Part shown: positions 8,368-17,613 of the stretch, piece by piece
How positions within the stretch are numbered: position 1 is the stretch's first letter
Layout of the letters: each line of letters opens with the position of its first letter
Source: CAYXLW01 sp964466055
Lineage (GTDB): Bacteria; Patescibacteriota; Gracilibacteria; GCA-2401425
Length of the DNA stretch: 64,000 nucleotides
Direction of reading: 5' to 3'
Assembly (NCBI GenBank): GCA_964466055.1
Contig: CAYXLW010000001.1
Span: 1-64,000, forward strand
Notes under the pieces: model-generated
What the model was told of the DNA's origin: nothing
Databases searched by the model: none
Seen by the model: the letters and a program-made list of their open reading frames with translations, nothing else
Position numbers and translations under genes: made by a program

Positions 8368-9264
8368 TTAGTAACTATATCTTACTATAAAAAATATTAT
8401 TGAGATAAATATAATTAAAGTTCCAGTATATATTCGATAAATTGATTCTTCTTTATATTTTATTTTTCCCAATATAAAAGATAGAGGGATGGCTATGGTG
8501 CCTAGAATTCCAAGAGTACTTGCAGGTAAAACAAAGACTAAAAATGAAGAAGCTAAGGATCTGAAATAAGTTAAGAAAAGAAACCTTTTAGAGTTTTTTT
8601 GCTCCAAAAATCCAATAAAATTAAGTTTTATACTTTTTTTAGTAATTAAGGGAAGTACTAGTAATAATACTATTATGTGAATAAAAAAATCGGTAACAAG
8701 CCTTCCTCCTAAAAATGTTGAAAAATCTGGTACTAAAGTTGCGGAGTATCTATAAAATAATGAGCCAATAGACAAAAAAGTTATTCCTATTAAAACAAGA
8801 AGTATTCCTGAATCAAAATGTATTTTTCCTAGCTCACATCTAGTAGGATAAGTAATAATTAATAATCCTATAAAGCCAGAAAATATTAATATCCATTGAA
8901 TAAAATCCAAGTTTTCTCCTAAGAAAAAAACTCCTCCAAGTGAGACAAGAATAACATTTATAGAGCTTATTGCTGTGCATGCAGAAAATGAAGATTTTGA
9001 ATATCCTTTTAGTAAAAAATAAAATCCTATTAATGATAATAAAATTACAATAATAAATGATATGTAGAACTCTAAACTTATTGGTAGTGAAACACTAAAA
9101 AATGCAAAAATTATTAAGAGAAGGATAGGATGTCCTATTAAATGCGGAAATGTTGTTGGTATCCAAGGATGTACCCCAGCCATGGTAAAGTCTTTTTTAT
9201 ATGAGGAAAGAAGCACTTCTAAAGAATTGTTTAAAAGTGCGAATATTGAATAAATTAGTGTCAT
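8368..9264 (-). CDS. DMT/EamA-superfamily membrane transporter
   Basis: This 298-aa integral membrane protein has about nine or ten hydrophobic segments arranged as two similar halves, like drug/metabolite transporters of the EamA type. The segment SACTAISSINVILVSLGGVFFLGENLDFIQWILIFSGFIGLL (quoted here only by its ends SACTAISS and GFIGLL) has the typical EamA sequence of a conserved helix followed by GE and a further helix. The substrate is unknown. The Smr gene follows 9 bp downstream. The start at 9264 places the first helix at residue 2. Confidence 0.75.
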   Translation of the reverse strand: MTLIYSIFALLNNSLEVLLSSYKKDFTMAGVHPWIPTTFPHLIGHPILLLIIFAFFSVSLPISLEFYISFIIVILLSLIGFYFLLKGYSKSSFSACTAISSINVILVSLGGVFFLGENLDFIQWILIFSGFIGLLIITYPTRCELGKIHFDSGILLVLIGITFLSIGSLFYRYSATLVPDFSTFLGGRLVTDFFIHIIVLLLVLPLITKKSIKLNFIGFLEQKNSKRFLFLTYFRSLASSFLVFVLPASTLGILGTIAIPLSFILGKIKYKEESIYRIYTGTLIIFISIIFFIVRYSY

Positions 9265-9350
9265 TTTTATTTATTGATTCATTCACACACTATTTAAGCA
9301 TATATATCTAAAATTTGAAAATCATTCCTGATAAAATATTTTTGTAACAA

Positions 9351-9569
9351 TTAAACTAAAACAGGAAAACAGTTTCTATCAAAGTTTCCTGTTTCTTTAT
9401 AATGAACACATTCCTTCTTTTTCTTTTTCCTCTTTCCATTTTTATTTGGTTTAAATTCATTTGGTGTCACTTTTTCTTCTTCTCTTGGCGAACTCGTGCT
9501 TCTTCTTTCTTTCATTTCAAATATACTATCTTTATCTTTATTTTCTTTATAAATCAGAATACGTTTCAT
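9351..9569 (-). CDS. Possible small basic protein, uncertain
   Basis: This 72-aa open frame is rich in Lys and Glu and has a poly-Lys stretch. It overlaps the end of the preceding minus-strand gene by 23 nt, an arrangement seen in coupled genes. Against it, a 10-bp-arm hairpin (9359-9368 with 9385-9394) that looks like a minus-strand terminator falls inside its last codons, and no family is recognisable. It may be a chance frame in the 3' untranslated region. Confidence 0.3.
   Translation of the reverse strand: MKRILIYKENKDKDSIFEMKERRSTSSPREEEKVTPNEFKPNKNGKRKKKKKECVHYKETGNFDRNCFPVLV
9359..9394 (-). terminator. Possible terminator hairpin for the 9.5-kb minus-strand genes
   Basis: AAACAGGAAA (9359-9368) and TTTCCTGTTT (9385-9394) are perfectly complementary. 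Reading the minus strand, the hairpin is followed by the moderately T-rich TAGTTTAATTGTT. Confidence 0.45.
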
Positions 9570-9921
9570 TCATTCCTTTGATCCAAAATTTAAATTTTAA
9601 AGTTATTTCCTCATTACTCAATTCTAATAATTTGCTTAAAATAGTATCAGGATTAATTTCATCTTCTAATACTAGTTTTGTATAAATATTAGTATCTTCT
9701 TGAATCTCCCTTAAAATACCCATTTTACATAAAATATCGAATACTTCACTCAGTGTTGTTTCAATAATCATATTAGGAAAAAGAACGTCTTTAGCATTAT
9801 CTTTAATTTCAATTTCATCTCCTGGTTTGGCTGAAAAAAGAACCTCTTTGAATATTATTACAAGTGAATGCTGAGATATTTCATCAGGACACTCTATTAC
9901 ATATCTTTTTGTTTCATTCAT
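9547..9921 (-). CDS. Hypothetical acidic protein (124 aa)
   Basis: I do not recognise a family. The product is acidic, has no signal peptide or membrane segment, and alternates short strands and helices with Ile/Glu-rich stretches, consistent with a small cytoplasmic protein. It begins with MNETKRYVIECPDEISQ. Its leader contains one arm of a 16-bp inverted repeat (9954-9969) whose partner lies at 10139-10154. A 72-aa frame overlaps its 3' end. Codon use matches the neighbours. Confidence 0.6.
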   Translation of the reverse strand: MNETKRYVIECPDEISQHSLVIIFKEVLFSAKPGDEIEIKDNAKDVLFPNMIIETTLSEVFDILCKMGILREIQEDTNIYTKLVLEDEINPDTILSKLLELSNEEITLKFKFWIKGMNETYSDL

Positions 9922-9953
9922 AGTTTTTAAATTTAAGAATTAAAAAATTTAAT

Positions 9954-10154
9954 CACAACAGACATTGTGAAATAGCATGGAAAAGTCTTATTTGTCCAAA
10001 AAGTACTTATACAACCAAATGTATAAAAAGAATATTGATTAGTATTCTAATAAACTTCTCTAATAGAATTAAAGGATTTTTTTATAAAGTTATTAAAAAT
10101 ACTGACTATCTAATAAAAATATATACAACAAAAAAGCACACAATGTCTGTTGTG
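9954..10154. repeat. Distant 16-bp perfect inverted repeat pair
   Basis: CACAACAGACATTGTG (9954-9969) and its exact reverse complement (10139-10154) lie 169 nt apart in the 321-bp gap between purL and the 124-aa gene. Each arm is itself an imperfect hairpin (CACAA/TTGTG). The intervening DNA is AT-rich with no gene seen. It could be a tandem terminator pair, a folded RNA or a miniature mobile element. Confidence 0.6.
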
Positions 10155-10155
10155 C
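10129..10155 (-). terminator. purL terminator
   Basis: Read on the minus strand, GCACAA, a 6-nt loop, then TTGTGTGC is followed by a run of T. It lies about 90 bp after the purL stop. A second short hairpin (ACTCTTT/AAAGAGT near 10184-10200) lies between it and purL. Confidence 0.55.
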
Positions 10156-10242
10156 ATTCTTTTCTTTTATTTAAATTTATACCACTCTTTTCAAAGAGTA
10201 ATGCAATTTAAGCATATATAAAAATATGTGTCAATATTTTTT

Positions 10243-12648
10243 TTATTTATGCAACTTTTCTCTTAATCCATTAATCCATAAATCTTGAACTTCCTTTAAA
10301 GGTAAATCAATAATTATTTCTCTATCGGCATGAACTATAAAATCATTAGACTTAATGACTTCTCCAATTTCAAAAACATCAACATCAAATTTTTTAAATT
10401 TATTTTTTACATATTCTAAATTAGATTTGCTTACTTCCAAGACAAATCCAGGTGTTTCTGAGAATAAAGTTTGGTAAATTTCTAAATCTTCAATTATGTC
10501 TGAAATATCAACATTAACAGAAAGTTCAGCTTTAGGATTTTTTTGATGAGGCATACACATTTCAGCTAAAGCGACAATAAATCCACCATCTGAAATATCG
10601 TGAGCACTAAGGATTTTTTCTTCTGTAATTAAGTCTGTAAGTGCGTAAATTTGATTTTGTGCATCTTTAAAATTTGACTTTGGAACATTTGCTCCTAAAA
10701 GTTTTCCTTCTTTATCTCTTGTCCCTGTAATCCCATCAATATCAAGCAATCTATAAAATTCAGATGCTCCGAGTTCATTTTCTCTTTTTCCAATCAGTAA
10801 TAATTTTGAACCTTCCTTCTTTAATTTCTGAGTAATTGCTTTACTCGAATCTTCAATTTTCCCTAAACATGAAATAATAGCAGTTGGAGAAACAGGTTTA
10901 TAAAAAGAAACGTTTCCAGAAATTATAGGAGTTGGATTATCATATCCCTTTAATTTAACATTTTCGGCAGCATCTTTAATTCCTTTAATTCCTTCTGCAA
11001 ATTCCCACATCTCATTTTCTTTTTCAGGATTCCCATAATTTAGGCAGTCTGTTAAACATTGAGGAACTCCACCAACGGCAGAAACATTTCTCATAGATTC
11101 AACGGTAGCATTAGTAGCTTGCCAGTAAGGTGAAATTAATCCTTGCCTCCCTGATCCATCTGCAGTTATTGCAATTCCTACTTTTTTTAAGTTTTCATCA
11201 ACTCCCTCTTCATCTGTAAGAGGTCGAACAACTCCGGCATCAGCTTCTCCAGCTTCTATAACAGTATTTCCTTGTACTGTTGAATCATAATTTTCATAAA
11301 CACATTGTCTGCTTGCAATATTTTCTGAAGAAATAAGTTTTTTGAATTCGTATTCAATATCAATATCAGCTGGGTCTATATTTGGTTCTTCAAATTTATT
11401 TTCAGGATCTTTTATTTTTCTATCATATTGTAATCCTTTAGTTATATCTTTCGCTTTTGCATCACAGACTTTTTCTCCTTTGTATCTAAGTGTGTATTGT
11501 CCATCTTTAGTAACATGTCCAATGTTAGAAGCCTTTGCTCCTAGAGCGACCAGAGGTAAATCCCATTTTTTGTTATAGTGGTCTAAAATCATTTTAGTAA
11601 GACTAGGGTGACATACCCAACAAAATCTCTCCTGTGTTTCGCTACAAGCAATTACTTCAGGTTTTAAATTGTCCATAGTTGTATGAATTTTTTCTATATC
11701 TATTTCTGCACCAAATCCCTGTTCTGAAACTAGTTCAACAGTTGCACATAAAATTCCTCCTGCCCCCATATCTTTAAATCCTACTTTATGAATATTTCCA
11801 TCTTCTTGTAATTTTTGAAATAGATCATAAGTTGATGCCATTAAATGTCTTTCAAGAAACGGGTTCGGTTCTTGAACTGCTGCTTTGTTTGCTTCCTTTT
11901 TTTCTTCATCTACAACTCTAGATGCAAAAGCAGATCCTCCAAATCCTGAGTTATCTGTTCCTTTTCCAATTAAAATAAAATCATATTTTTCATCGGCAGC
12001 TTCAGCTGGCGCATAAGAATGAATAAGATTTGATTCTTTTAGAAGTCCATAGGCTACTACATTTACCAAACAAGTTTTTTCAAAACTTTTATCAAATGAT
12101 ATGTCTCCTCCTAAATTAGGAACTCCAATTGGATTTCCATATCCTGATATTCCTTCTATTACTCCATTTGCAATAACACGGCTTGCATGGTTTTCAACTT
12201 TTCCAAATCTAAGTGGATCAAGCGTTGCTATTGCTTTTCCTCCCATGCAAATAACATCTCGGATTATTCCTCCAACTCCCGTTGCAGCTCCTTCATATGG
12301 TACTACTTGAGATGGTGAATTATGTGATTCATGTGAAATTATTATTCCGTATTTATCTCCATTTGGAAGTTTACAAAGTTCTACAATTCCTGAGTCTTCA
12401 CATGGTCCTAAAATTACATTTGGACCTGTTGTTGGTAGTGTTTTTAAATATTGTCTGCTAGATTTATAGCTTGCATGTTCAGATCCTTGTATACCAAAAA
12501 CGATAGCTTCAACGACTGTAGGATCACGTCCTAACATTTCTGCTACTTGTTTTGCTTCATTTGGGCTTAATTCAATCCCATATTTTTCAAGATTTTCTTT
12601 TAATTCATTTTCATTCATTTCTGATATTTTGAAGTATTCTACGGTCAT
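10243..12648 (-). CDS. purL: Phosphoribosylformylglycinamidine synthase, PurL subunit
   Basis: This is the ATP-dependent synthetase subunit of the fourth step of purine synthesis (FGAR to FGAM), working with PurQ and PurS. At 801 aa it is the small PurL form, without a fused glutaminase. Signatures include ISHESHNSPSQVVPYEGAAT (substrate/ATP site), GVGGIIRDV, GGDISFD, MGAGG, and in the second half GNVSFY and SAHDISDGG. No other purine biosynthesis gene is adjacent, although apt lies 3.4 kb away. The start at 12648 is the first ATG of the frame. The leader lacks a Shine-Dalgarno. Confidence 0.93.
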   Translation of the reverse strand: MTVEYFKISEMNENELKENLEKYGIELSPNEAKQVAEMLGRDPTVVEAIVFGIQGSEHASYKSSRQYLKTLPTTGPNVILGPCEDSGIVELCKLPNGDKYGIIISHESHNSPSQVVPYEGAATGVGGIIRDVICMGGKAIATLDPLRFGKVENHASRVIANGVIEGISGYGNPIGVPNLGGDISFDKSFEKTCLVNVVAYGLLKESNLIHSYAPAEAADEKYDFILIGKGTDNSGFGGSAFASRVVDEEKKEANKAAVQEPNPFLERHLMASTYDLFQKLQEDGNIHKVGFKDMGAGGILCATVELVSEQGFGAEIDIEKIHTTMDNLKPEVIACSETQERFCWVCHPSLTKMILDHYNKKWDLPLVALGAKASNIGHVTKDGQYTLRYKGEKVCDAKAKDITKGLQYDRKIKDPENKFEEPNIDPADIDIEYEFKKLISSENIASRQCVYENYDSTVQGNTVIEAGEADAGVVRPLTDEEGVDENLKKVGIAITADGSGRQGLISPYWQATNATVESMRNVSAVGGVPQCLTDCLNYGNPEKENEMWEFAEGIKGIKDAAENVKLKGYDNPTPIISGNVSFYKPVSPTAIISCLGKIEDSSKAITQKLKKEGSKLLLIGKRENELGASEFYRLLDIDGITGTRDKEGKLLGANVPKSNFKDAQNQIYALTDLITEEKILSAHDISDGGFIVALAEMCMPHQKNPKAELSVNVDISDIIEDLEIYQTLFSETPGFVLEVSKSNLEYVKNKFKKFDVDVFEIGEVIKSNDFIVHADREIIIDLPLKEVQDLWINGLREKLHK

Positions 12649-12771
12649 AAAAATTAATATTTAAAAATCAGCTAGATTTTAAATAAAGGATTTTTATAAG
12701 TAAATGAATGTTTGTTAAAAGAATTTTTTTTGTTAATTAGAGGTACAAAATAAAAAAGAACCAACAATCTA

Positions 12772-12799
12772 TTGACAGGTAAGTTAATAGATGTAAAAA
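12772..12799 (+). promoter_or_regulatory. Candidate promoter of the 353-aa gene
   Basis: TTGACA (12772-12777) is a perfect -35 box, followed after 16 bp by TAAAAA (12794-12799). Another AT-rich -10 candidate (TTATAAAT) lies nearer the gene. The 216-bp gap is divergent from purL. Confidence 0.45.
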
Positions 12800-12864
12800 T
12801 TCCTCCCAGTTTTTATATTCTGTTATAAATATACATTACATTTTAATTTTTAATATTTTAAAAT

Positions 12865-13926
12865 ATGGTAGAAGCTAAATCTGAAAAAACTTTAGAACGA
12901 CAAGTCGTTGAAAGATTAAGTAATGATATTAAAAATGGAGTTTCAATTGATGAACTAACTATAAGGAGTAAAGATAAAAATATTTCTGGATACAGGCAGG
13001 AAGAGGGGAAGATTGCTATAGTTTTTTCTAATAATGTAGTATTTTTAATAGATGAAAATGGTGATATAACGGAGAATGTGTCTTTAAGGTCTATAAAAAC
13101 AGATGTAAACATATTAAAATGTGAAAATAACTCATCAATAGAAAGTATTATTAATGAACGAATAAAAGAAATTGTTGATAGTGTAAGAAAAAAAGGGGTT
13201 GTTTCATTATTAGAATTTTTTAGGGATAAGGACTCAGAAGCATTAAAAAGTATAGATATTGAAAATATTTTTAATTTAAAATCATTACCAGATAATATAA
13301 AAAATATTAATAATGGCTTTATTGTTAAATTTATAACCCAATTATATGAAAAAATTAAAGAGTTAATTCCTTTATCAAAAGAAAGTACTGAAGATATATC
13401 TATTTCCGATGGACATCTTCAACTTTTTCCAGAATCATTAAAAATGATAATTGATGATTTAAGCAGTAAAAATTTATCATCATTAGAAGATTTCCCAATA
13501 AAAATATTGAAGAATAAAATTCTAATGAACTATGATGAAAAATTTGATATTAAAGAAATAACGATACCTGTAGACGTTAATGGTAAAACAGAAACTTTAG
13601 TAATTGAAAATAATAATGAACCATTAACAGAAGATGATTATTTTAACATAGAAGAAAAGCTAAAATTATTTTTTCCTGATGAGCTTAAAAAAACAATTGA
13701 AGAATTAGAAGACAAAATCGTACTTTCAGGAATGCCGGGAGGGGTAGCAAAAAAAGATATGGAAATAAGATATTCTAAGAATTATTCTATTGTTACAATG
13801 ACAATACCAATAAAGATCAATAATCAGGGGTATAAAATTTTTCTCGTAGGGAATAAGTATTCTAAGTTATTGAGTGACCTAGACAATAAAATTAGTCAGG
13901 TAGCAGAGTTTATAGGAAAAAGGTGA
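12865..13926 (+). CDS. Hypothetical protein (353 aa)
   Basis: I do not recognise a family. The protein is soluble, rich in Ile, Lys, Asp and Glu, and has no signal peptide or membrane segment. It looks like alternating strands in the first 90 residues (IVFSNNVVFLIDENGD), a helical centre (about 95-210), then two similar strand-rich stretches, KFDIKEITIPVDVNGK and YSIVTMTIPIKINNQGY, which may be an internal repeat. It stands alone between the divergent purL and the convergent beta-helix gene, with its own upstream TTGACA box. Confidence 0.65.
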   Translation: MVEAKSEKTLERQVVERLSNDIKNGVSIDELTIRSKDKNISGYRQEEGKIAIVFSNNVVFLIDENGDITENVSLRSIKTDVNILKCENNSSIESIINERIKEIVDSVRKKGVVSLLEFFRDKDSEALKSIDIENIFNLKSLPDNIKNINNGFIVKFITQLYEKIKELIPLSKESTEDISISDGHLQLFPESLKMIIDDLSSKNLSSLEDFPIKILKNKILMNYDEKFDIKEITIPVDVNGKTETLVIENNNEPLTEDDYFNIEEKLKLFFPDELKKTIEELEDKIVLSGMPGGVAKKDMEIRYSKNYSIVTMTIPIKINNQGYKIFLVGNKYSKLLSDLDNKISQVAEFIGKR

Positions 13927-13976
13927 TAAATAGTAAAAATGAAGTTACAATAAAACTTTTAAATTTATAATTTTTA

Positions 13977-16022
13977 TTACTCAATCTCAAAATGAGTAAA
14001 GTTAATACCTATTTTTTCTCCATCTACGCTAAGGTAATAATTACCATAAACTCTTATTTTTTTATTCTTATCTTCACTTCTAATAAACTTCACCAACTCC
14101 TCCCACTGACTACTATTAAATAAATAAAACTCTTTTCCAGAATCTGTAGTTAAAACAAAACGCAAATTATCTCTTACCATTCTTGCCGTCATTTTCCCAA
14201 TTTCAAATGGAGTGTCTGTGTTTACCACTTTTTTCTCTTCAACAACTTCTTCTTTTTTTACTTCTGGAATAATTGGTTCAAGAATTTTTGCTTTTTCTTC
14301 CATTTCTCTTTTTTTCTCCAATAATAGCGCCCTTATATCTCGTTTTGACTTTTTAGGAACCGCTTTAATTTCATATTCTTGTTCCACTTTTTTCTCCTCA
14401 ATAACTTCTTTCTTTGGATCTTCAACTATTGGAGAAATTTTTTCTTCTTCTATTTTTTGAACAATAGCTTCATTGTCTAATTCATAGTCAACTGTTCTTA
14501 TAAAATTACTTCCTTGAAAGAATATTATTTTAGGTAATTCAACATTTTTAGGTCCTTGTTTAGAGCTTTTAATCGCTGTTACAAAATAAAGTTTTTGTCC
14601 TGTAAGTGCACTGAAATTTCCAGCGTTCCAATTTATTTTTTGATTATTCACATCTACTGAATTATCAATTTTATCATCACATACGCTTTTAAGAATATAT
14701 TCAGATTCTTTTGAGGCTTGCGAAACACTACATTTTAATAGTTCTTGATCTGAAGGGATATTAATTTCTAATTTTATATTTTCGATTGTTTTTGTTTGTA
14801 AATTATTAATATCAAGCTCATATTGTAACAATGATCCTGCTTTGGATTTATTCCCAAATATTGCAGGGCTAGTAACTTTTATCCCAAAAAAACTTTTATC
14901 AATCTGCCTATCTGTTAAATATTTGGTATATTCTATTTCTGCCATAGTCTCCTTTGGAAATCCAAATGGAATTGCATCTTTAAGAAAATCTGAAGTGTTA
15001 AATCCTAAAGGAACGAAAAATGGACCTTCTTTTGAAGATGCTCCAGTGTCTATTCCGTACCAGTTTTTTATAAGTGGTATTAAAACATTTTCATTTACCT
15101 TCTCTGAGTAAATAGCAAAATCTTTATTCTTAAAAAAGTTATTATTGTCTATCTTTATATCTTCTCTAACTTTATCAATAAAAATGCCCCCCTTATTCAT
15201 CGAAATATAATTATCAATAATTTCTAGAGGGAAATAATTAATATCTGCGAATTTTATAGCATATTCTTCATTACCATAAATAAAATTATTTTGAATAATT
15301 GTTTTATATTCAGGGGATAAAACAATTGCATTTTTTGTGTTATTCATAATTACATTATTTTTTATTTCACATCTATAATCGCATAAAATTCCATTCCCAG
15401 TATTGTTTCGAATAACGTTTCCCTCAAATACAGAATCTTTTAAGAATATTGCATCATTAATATTATTTTCTATAACGTTGTTTTTAAAAATTGATTTCTT
15501 AGTTACTCTCACAGTAGAATCGAATCCTTTTGCTCCGCCATATCTAAAATTTACAAACTCGACTTCATTATCTTTCCCCTCAATAATAAAACTCTGCCAG
15601 TATCCTTCATTTACAGGTTTTCCTTTAATATCTTCTTCAGAAGTTACGATAATTGGCTCCTCTTTTGTTCCTTTGGCAATAAGCTTTGGAGTTTTTATTT
15701 CCTCATTTTCATTTCTATAACATTCATCCCCGAAGTATCCTCTCTGGCATTGATTGGTAACATGAAAAGTCATTCCCTTACCCATTGCAATTTGTACTCC
15801 TGGTTCAATTGTAAGTTGTGCTCCATTTGCTATTCTAATTACATTGCCATCCTTAGGGTCTTTTCTAAGGATTATTGGATTCATAGCTTTTGTCCACACA
15901 GTATCGTTTACAATATCTACTTCAATAAGTGTACGAATAGCATGCACTTCATCTATTCCAAGAAAAGATGAAAAAATAAGTGCAACAAAAAAGAGTATTG
16001 AAAGTTTTGTGGTAGGTTTCAT
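13977..16022 (-). CDS. Secreted right-handed beta-helix surface protein
   Basis: This 681-aa exported protein begins with a signal peptide (hydrophobic residues about 7-22, ending DEVHA). Residues about 50-320 form short repeated strand units of the right-handed parallel beta-helix type, with many Asn and patterns such as NNVIENNINDAIF and NNVIMNNTKNAIV. A beta-sandwich-like region with four Cys follows (about 380-500). After it comes a Glu/Lys-rich coiled-coil-like linker (about 520-610), then a small C-terminal domain. A carbohydrate-binding or cell-surface role is likely for such folds; the ligand is unknown. Confidence 0.75.
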   Translation of the reverse strand: MKPTTKLSILFFVALIFSSFLGIDEVHAIRTLIEVDIVNDTVWTKAMNPIILRKDPKDGNVIRIANGAQLTIEPGVQIAMGKGMTFHVTNQCQRGYFGDECYRNENEEIKTPKLIAKGTKEEPIIVTSEEDIKGKPVNEGYWQSFIIEGKDNEVEFVNFRYGGAKGFDSTVRVTKKSIFKNNVIENNINDAIFLKDSVFEGNVIRNNTGNGILCDYRCEIKNNVIMNNTKNAIVLSPEYKTIIQNNFIYGNEEYAIKFADINYFPLEIIDNYISMNKGGIFIDKVREDIKIDNNNFFKNKDFAIYSEKVNENVLIPLIKNWYGIDTGASSKEGPFFVPLGFNTSDFLKDAIPFGFPKETMAEIEYTKYLTDRQIDKSFFGIKVTSPAIFGNKSKAGSLLQYELDINNLQTKTIENIKLEINIPSDQELLKCSVSQASKESEYILKSVCDDKIDNSVDVNNQKINWNAGNFSALTGQKLYFVTAIKSSKQGPKNVELPKIIFFQGSNFIRTVDYELDNEAIVQKIEEEKISPIVEDPKKEVIEEKKVEQEYEIKAVPKKSKRDIRALLLEKKREMEEKAKILEPIIPEVKKEEVVEEKKVVNTDTPFEIGKMTARMVRDNLRFVLTTDSGKEFYLFNSSQWEELVKFIRSEDKNKKIRVYGNYYLSVDGEKIGINFTHFEIE

Positions 16023-16087
16023 TATACGAAGTTTATAATTCTATTATCAACATTAAAGCAAAAAAAACTTTTATATTCCAGTGCTTT

Positions 16088-16600
16088 TTAATAAGTAACA
16101 AGACTTTTAACCGAAATATTTTCTAGTTTTTCTTTTCCTTTTAGAAATTTTAGCTCAATTAGGAATATGACACCCTTTACTATCCCTCCTAATTTTTCTA
16201 CTAAATTTTTTGCAACAAGTGCTGTTCCTCCAGTTGCAAGTAGGTCATCAATTATGACTATCTTATCTCCTTTTTTTATATCTTCCTTTTGGATTTCCAT
16301 TTCATCAATTCCATATTCCAAACCATAAGACTGTTTTAAACAGAGTTTTGGTAATTTCCCCTTTTTACGAACAAGAATAAATGGTAACCCCATTTCATAT
16401 GCAACGACTGAACCAAATATAAATCCACGACTATCAATTGCCACAATTTTTTCTACATCGATTTTTTTAACAATCTTAATAAATTCATTAATAGTATGTT
16501 TAAAAATTTTTGGGTTCTTAAGTATAGGGGTTATGTCTTTAAATGATATCCCTTTTTTTGGAAAATCCAGGATTTCATCAATATAATTTTTAAAGTTCAT
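16088..16600 (-). CDS. apt: Adenine phosphoribosyltransferase
   Basis: This purine salvage enzyme converts adenine plus PRPP to AMP. At 170 aa it has the typical length. It begins with the IxxDFPKKGISFKDITPIL segment characteristic of Apt, followed by AIDSRGFIFGSVVA (substrate pocket), LVRKKGKLP and the PRPP-binding loop VIIDDLLATGGTA. It is a single gene between the beta-helix protein and the prepilin peptidase, with gaps of about 50-65 bp on either side that could be read through. Confidence 0.94.
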   Translation of the reverse strand: MNFKNYIDEILDFPKKGISFKDITPILKNPKIFKHTINEFIKIVKKIDVEKIVAIDSRGFIFGSVVAYEMGLPFILVRKKGKLPKLCLKQSYGLEYGIDEMEIQKEDIKKGDKIVIIDDLLATGGTALVAKNLVEKLGGIVKGVIFLIELKFLKGKEKLENISVKSLVTY

Positions 16601-16653
16601 AAAAGAAGTATTGTTTTAAATTATTATTAATATGAGAGATACTTAATATAAAT

Positions 16654-17598
16654 TTAAATACCTAATAAGCTCCAATACCAGTCCCAAATTTTAATTCCCC
16701 AAAAGAGAGAGATAAAAATCCCAATACTTAAAAATGGTCCAAATGGGATCATGCTTTTTCTATTTCTCTTTCCACTTAAAATCAAAATTATACCAATAAC
16801 AGCTCCTAAAAAATATGCTAAAAATAGAGCTATAATGGATCCTTTTATTCCAAGCAAAAGTCCCATAATAAAAGCTATCCTTAAATCTCCTCCACCTATC
16901 CAAGAAGGACAATCATCCTCTAATTCAGAATTAGAAAAAATAGTAATTCTTTCAATTAAATTTTGAGGTAGGAATATAGATAAAATTATCCAAATAGGGA
17001 AAAGAAAATATCCTTTAATGGAAGCTTTTAAATATTTTAGTGACTTTTTTTTAAAAGAATAAATAATGCTTGGAACTATTATTTGGAGATAAAAAAATGA
17101 ATAAATGATTAATGTCCCCAGTAACCCATTTTTTAAACTAGGAGTTGTATTAAGATAAAATGAAAAAAAAGTTAGTCCTATTACAGGCAAAGAAATCTCA
17201 TCTGGAATTTCAAAATAAAGAATATCGTAAACTGTAATTATTACTAAAGATGATACTACATAAAGAATAAACAAAAAATATGTCCATTCGGAAATATTTT
17301 CTGGTATTCCTAAATTTAATGTAGTGAAAGTCCATAAAATTCCGAAAGTTAATTCTACTAAAGGATATTGCAAAGAAATTGAGGTTTTACAATATCGACA
17401 TTTTCCATTTAAAAAAATCCAAGAAAATATAGGAAAAAGATCAAAAACTCCAAGTGTATGCTTACACCTTGGGCAATGACTTCTACCTTTTAAAATGCTT
17501 TCTTTATTTTTAATACGATAAATAAGTGCATTTGAAAATGATCCAAAACATAAGCCTAGAAATCCAATAAAAAAAGGGAAAATAAATATCCAGTTCAT
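16654..17598 (-). CDS. pilD: Type IV prepilin peptidase / N-methyltransferase (PilD)
   Basis: This polytopic inner-membrane aspartyl protease cleaves type IV prepilins after the conserved Gly and methylates the new N-terminus. The N-terminal cytoplasmic domain holds two CxxC pairs (CPRCKHT and CRYCKT). The catalytic aspartates are in YDILYFEIPD and in GGGDLR, the GxGD motif. About eight membrane helices are visible over 314 aa. The prepilins it should process lie 25 kb away at 42.9-47.7 kb. The stop of clpC-side DNA and its own start are separated from clpC by only 15 bp, so clpC and pilD probably share a transcript. Confidence 0.93.
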   Translation of the reverse strand: MNWIFIFPFFIGFLGLCFGSFSNALIYRIKNKESILKGRSHCPRCKHTLGVFDLFPIFSWIFLNGKCRYCKTSISLQYPLVELTFGILWTFTTLNLGIPENISEWTYFLFILYVVSSLVIITVYDILYFEIPDEISLPVIGLTFFSFYLNTTPSLKNGLLGTLIIYSFFYLQIIVPSIIYSFKKKSLKYLKASIKGYFLFPIWIILSIFLPQNLIERITIFSNSELEDDCPSWIGGGDLRIAFIMGLLLGIKGSIIALFLAYFLGAVIGIILILSGKRNRKSMIPFGPFLSIGIFISLFWGIKIWDWYWSLLGI

Positions 17599-17613
17599 TG
17601 ATTTTTCAAGTTA

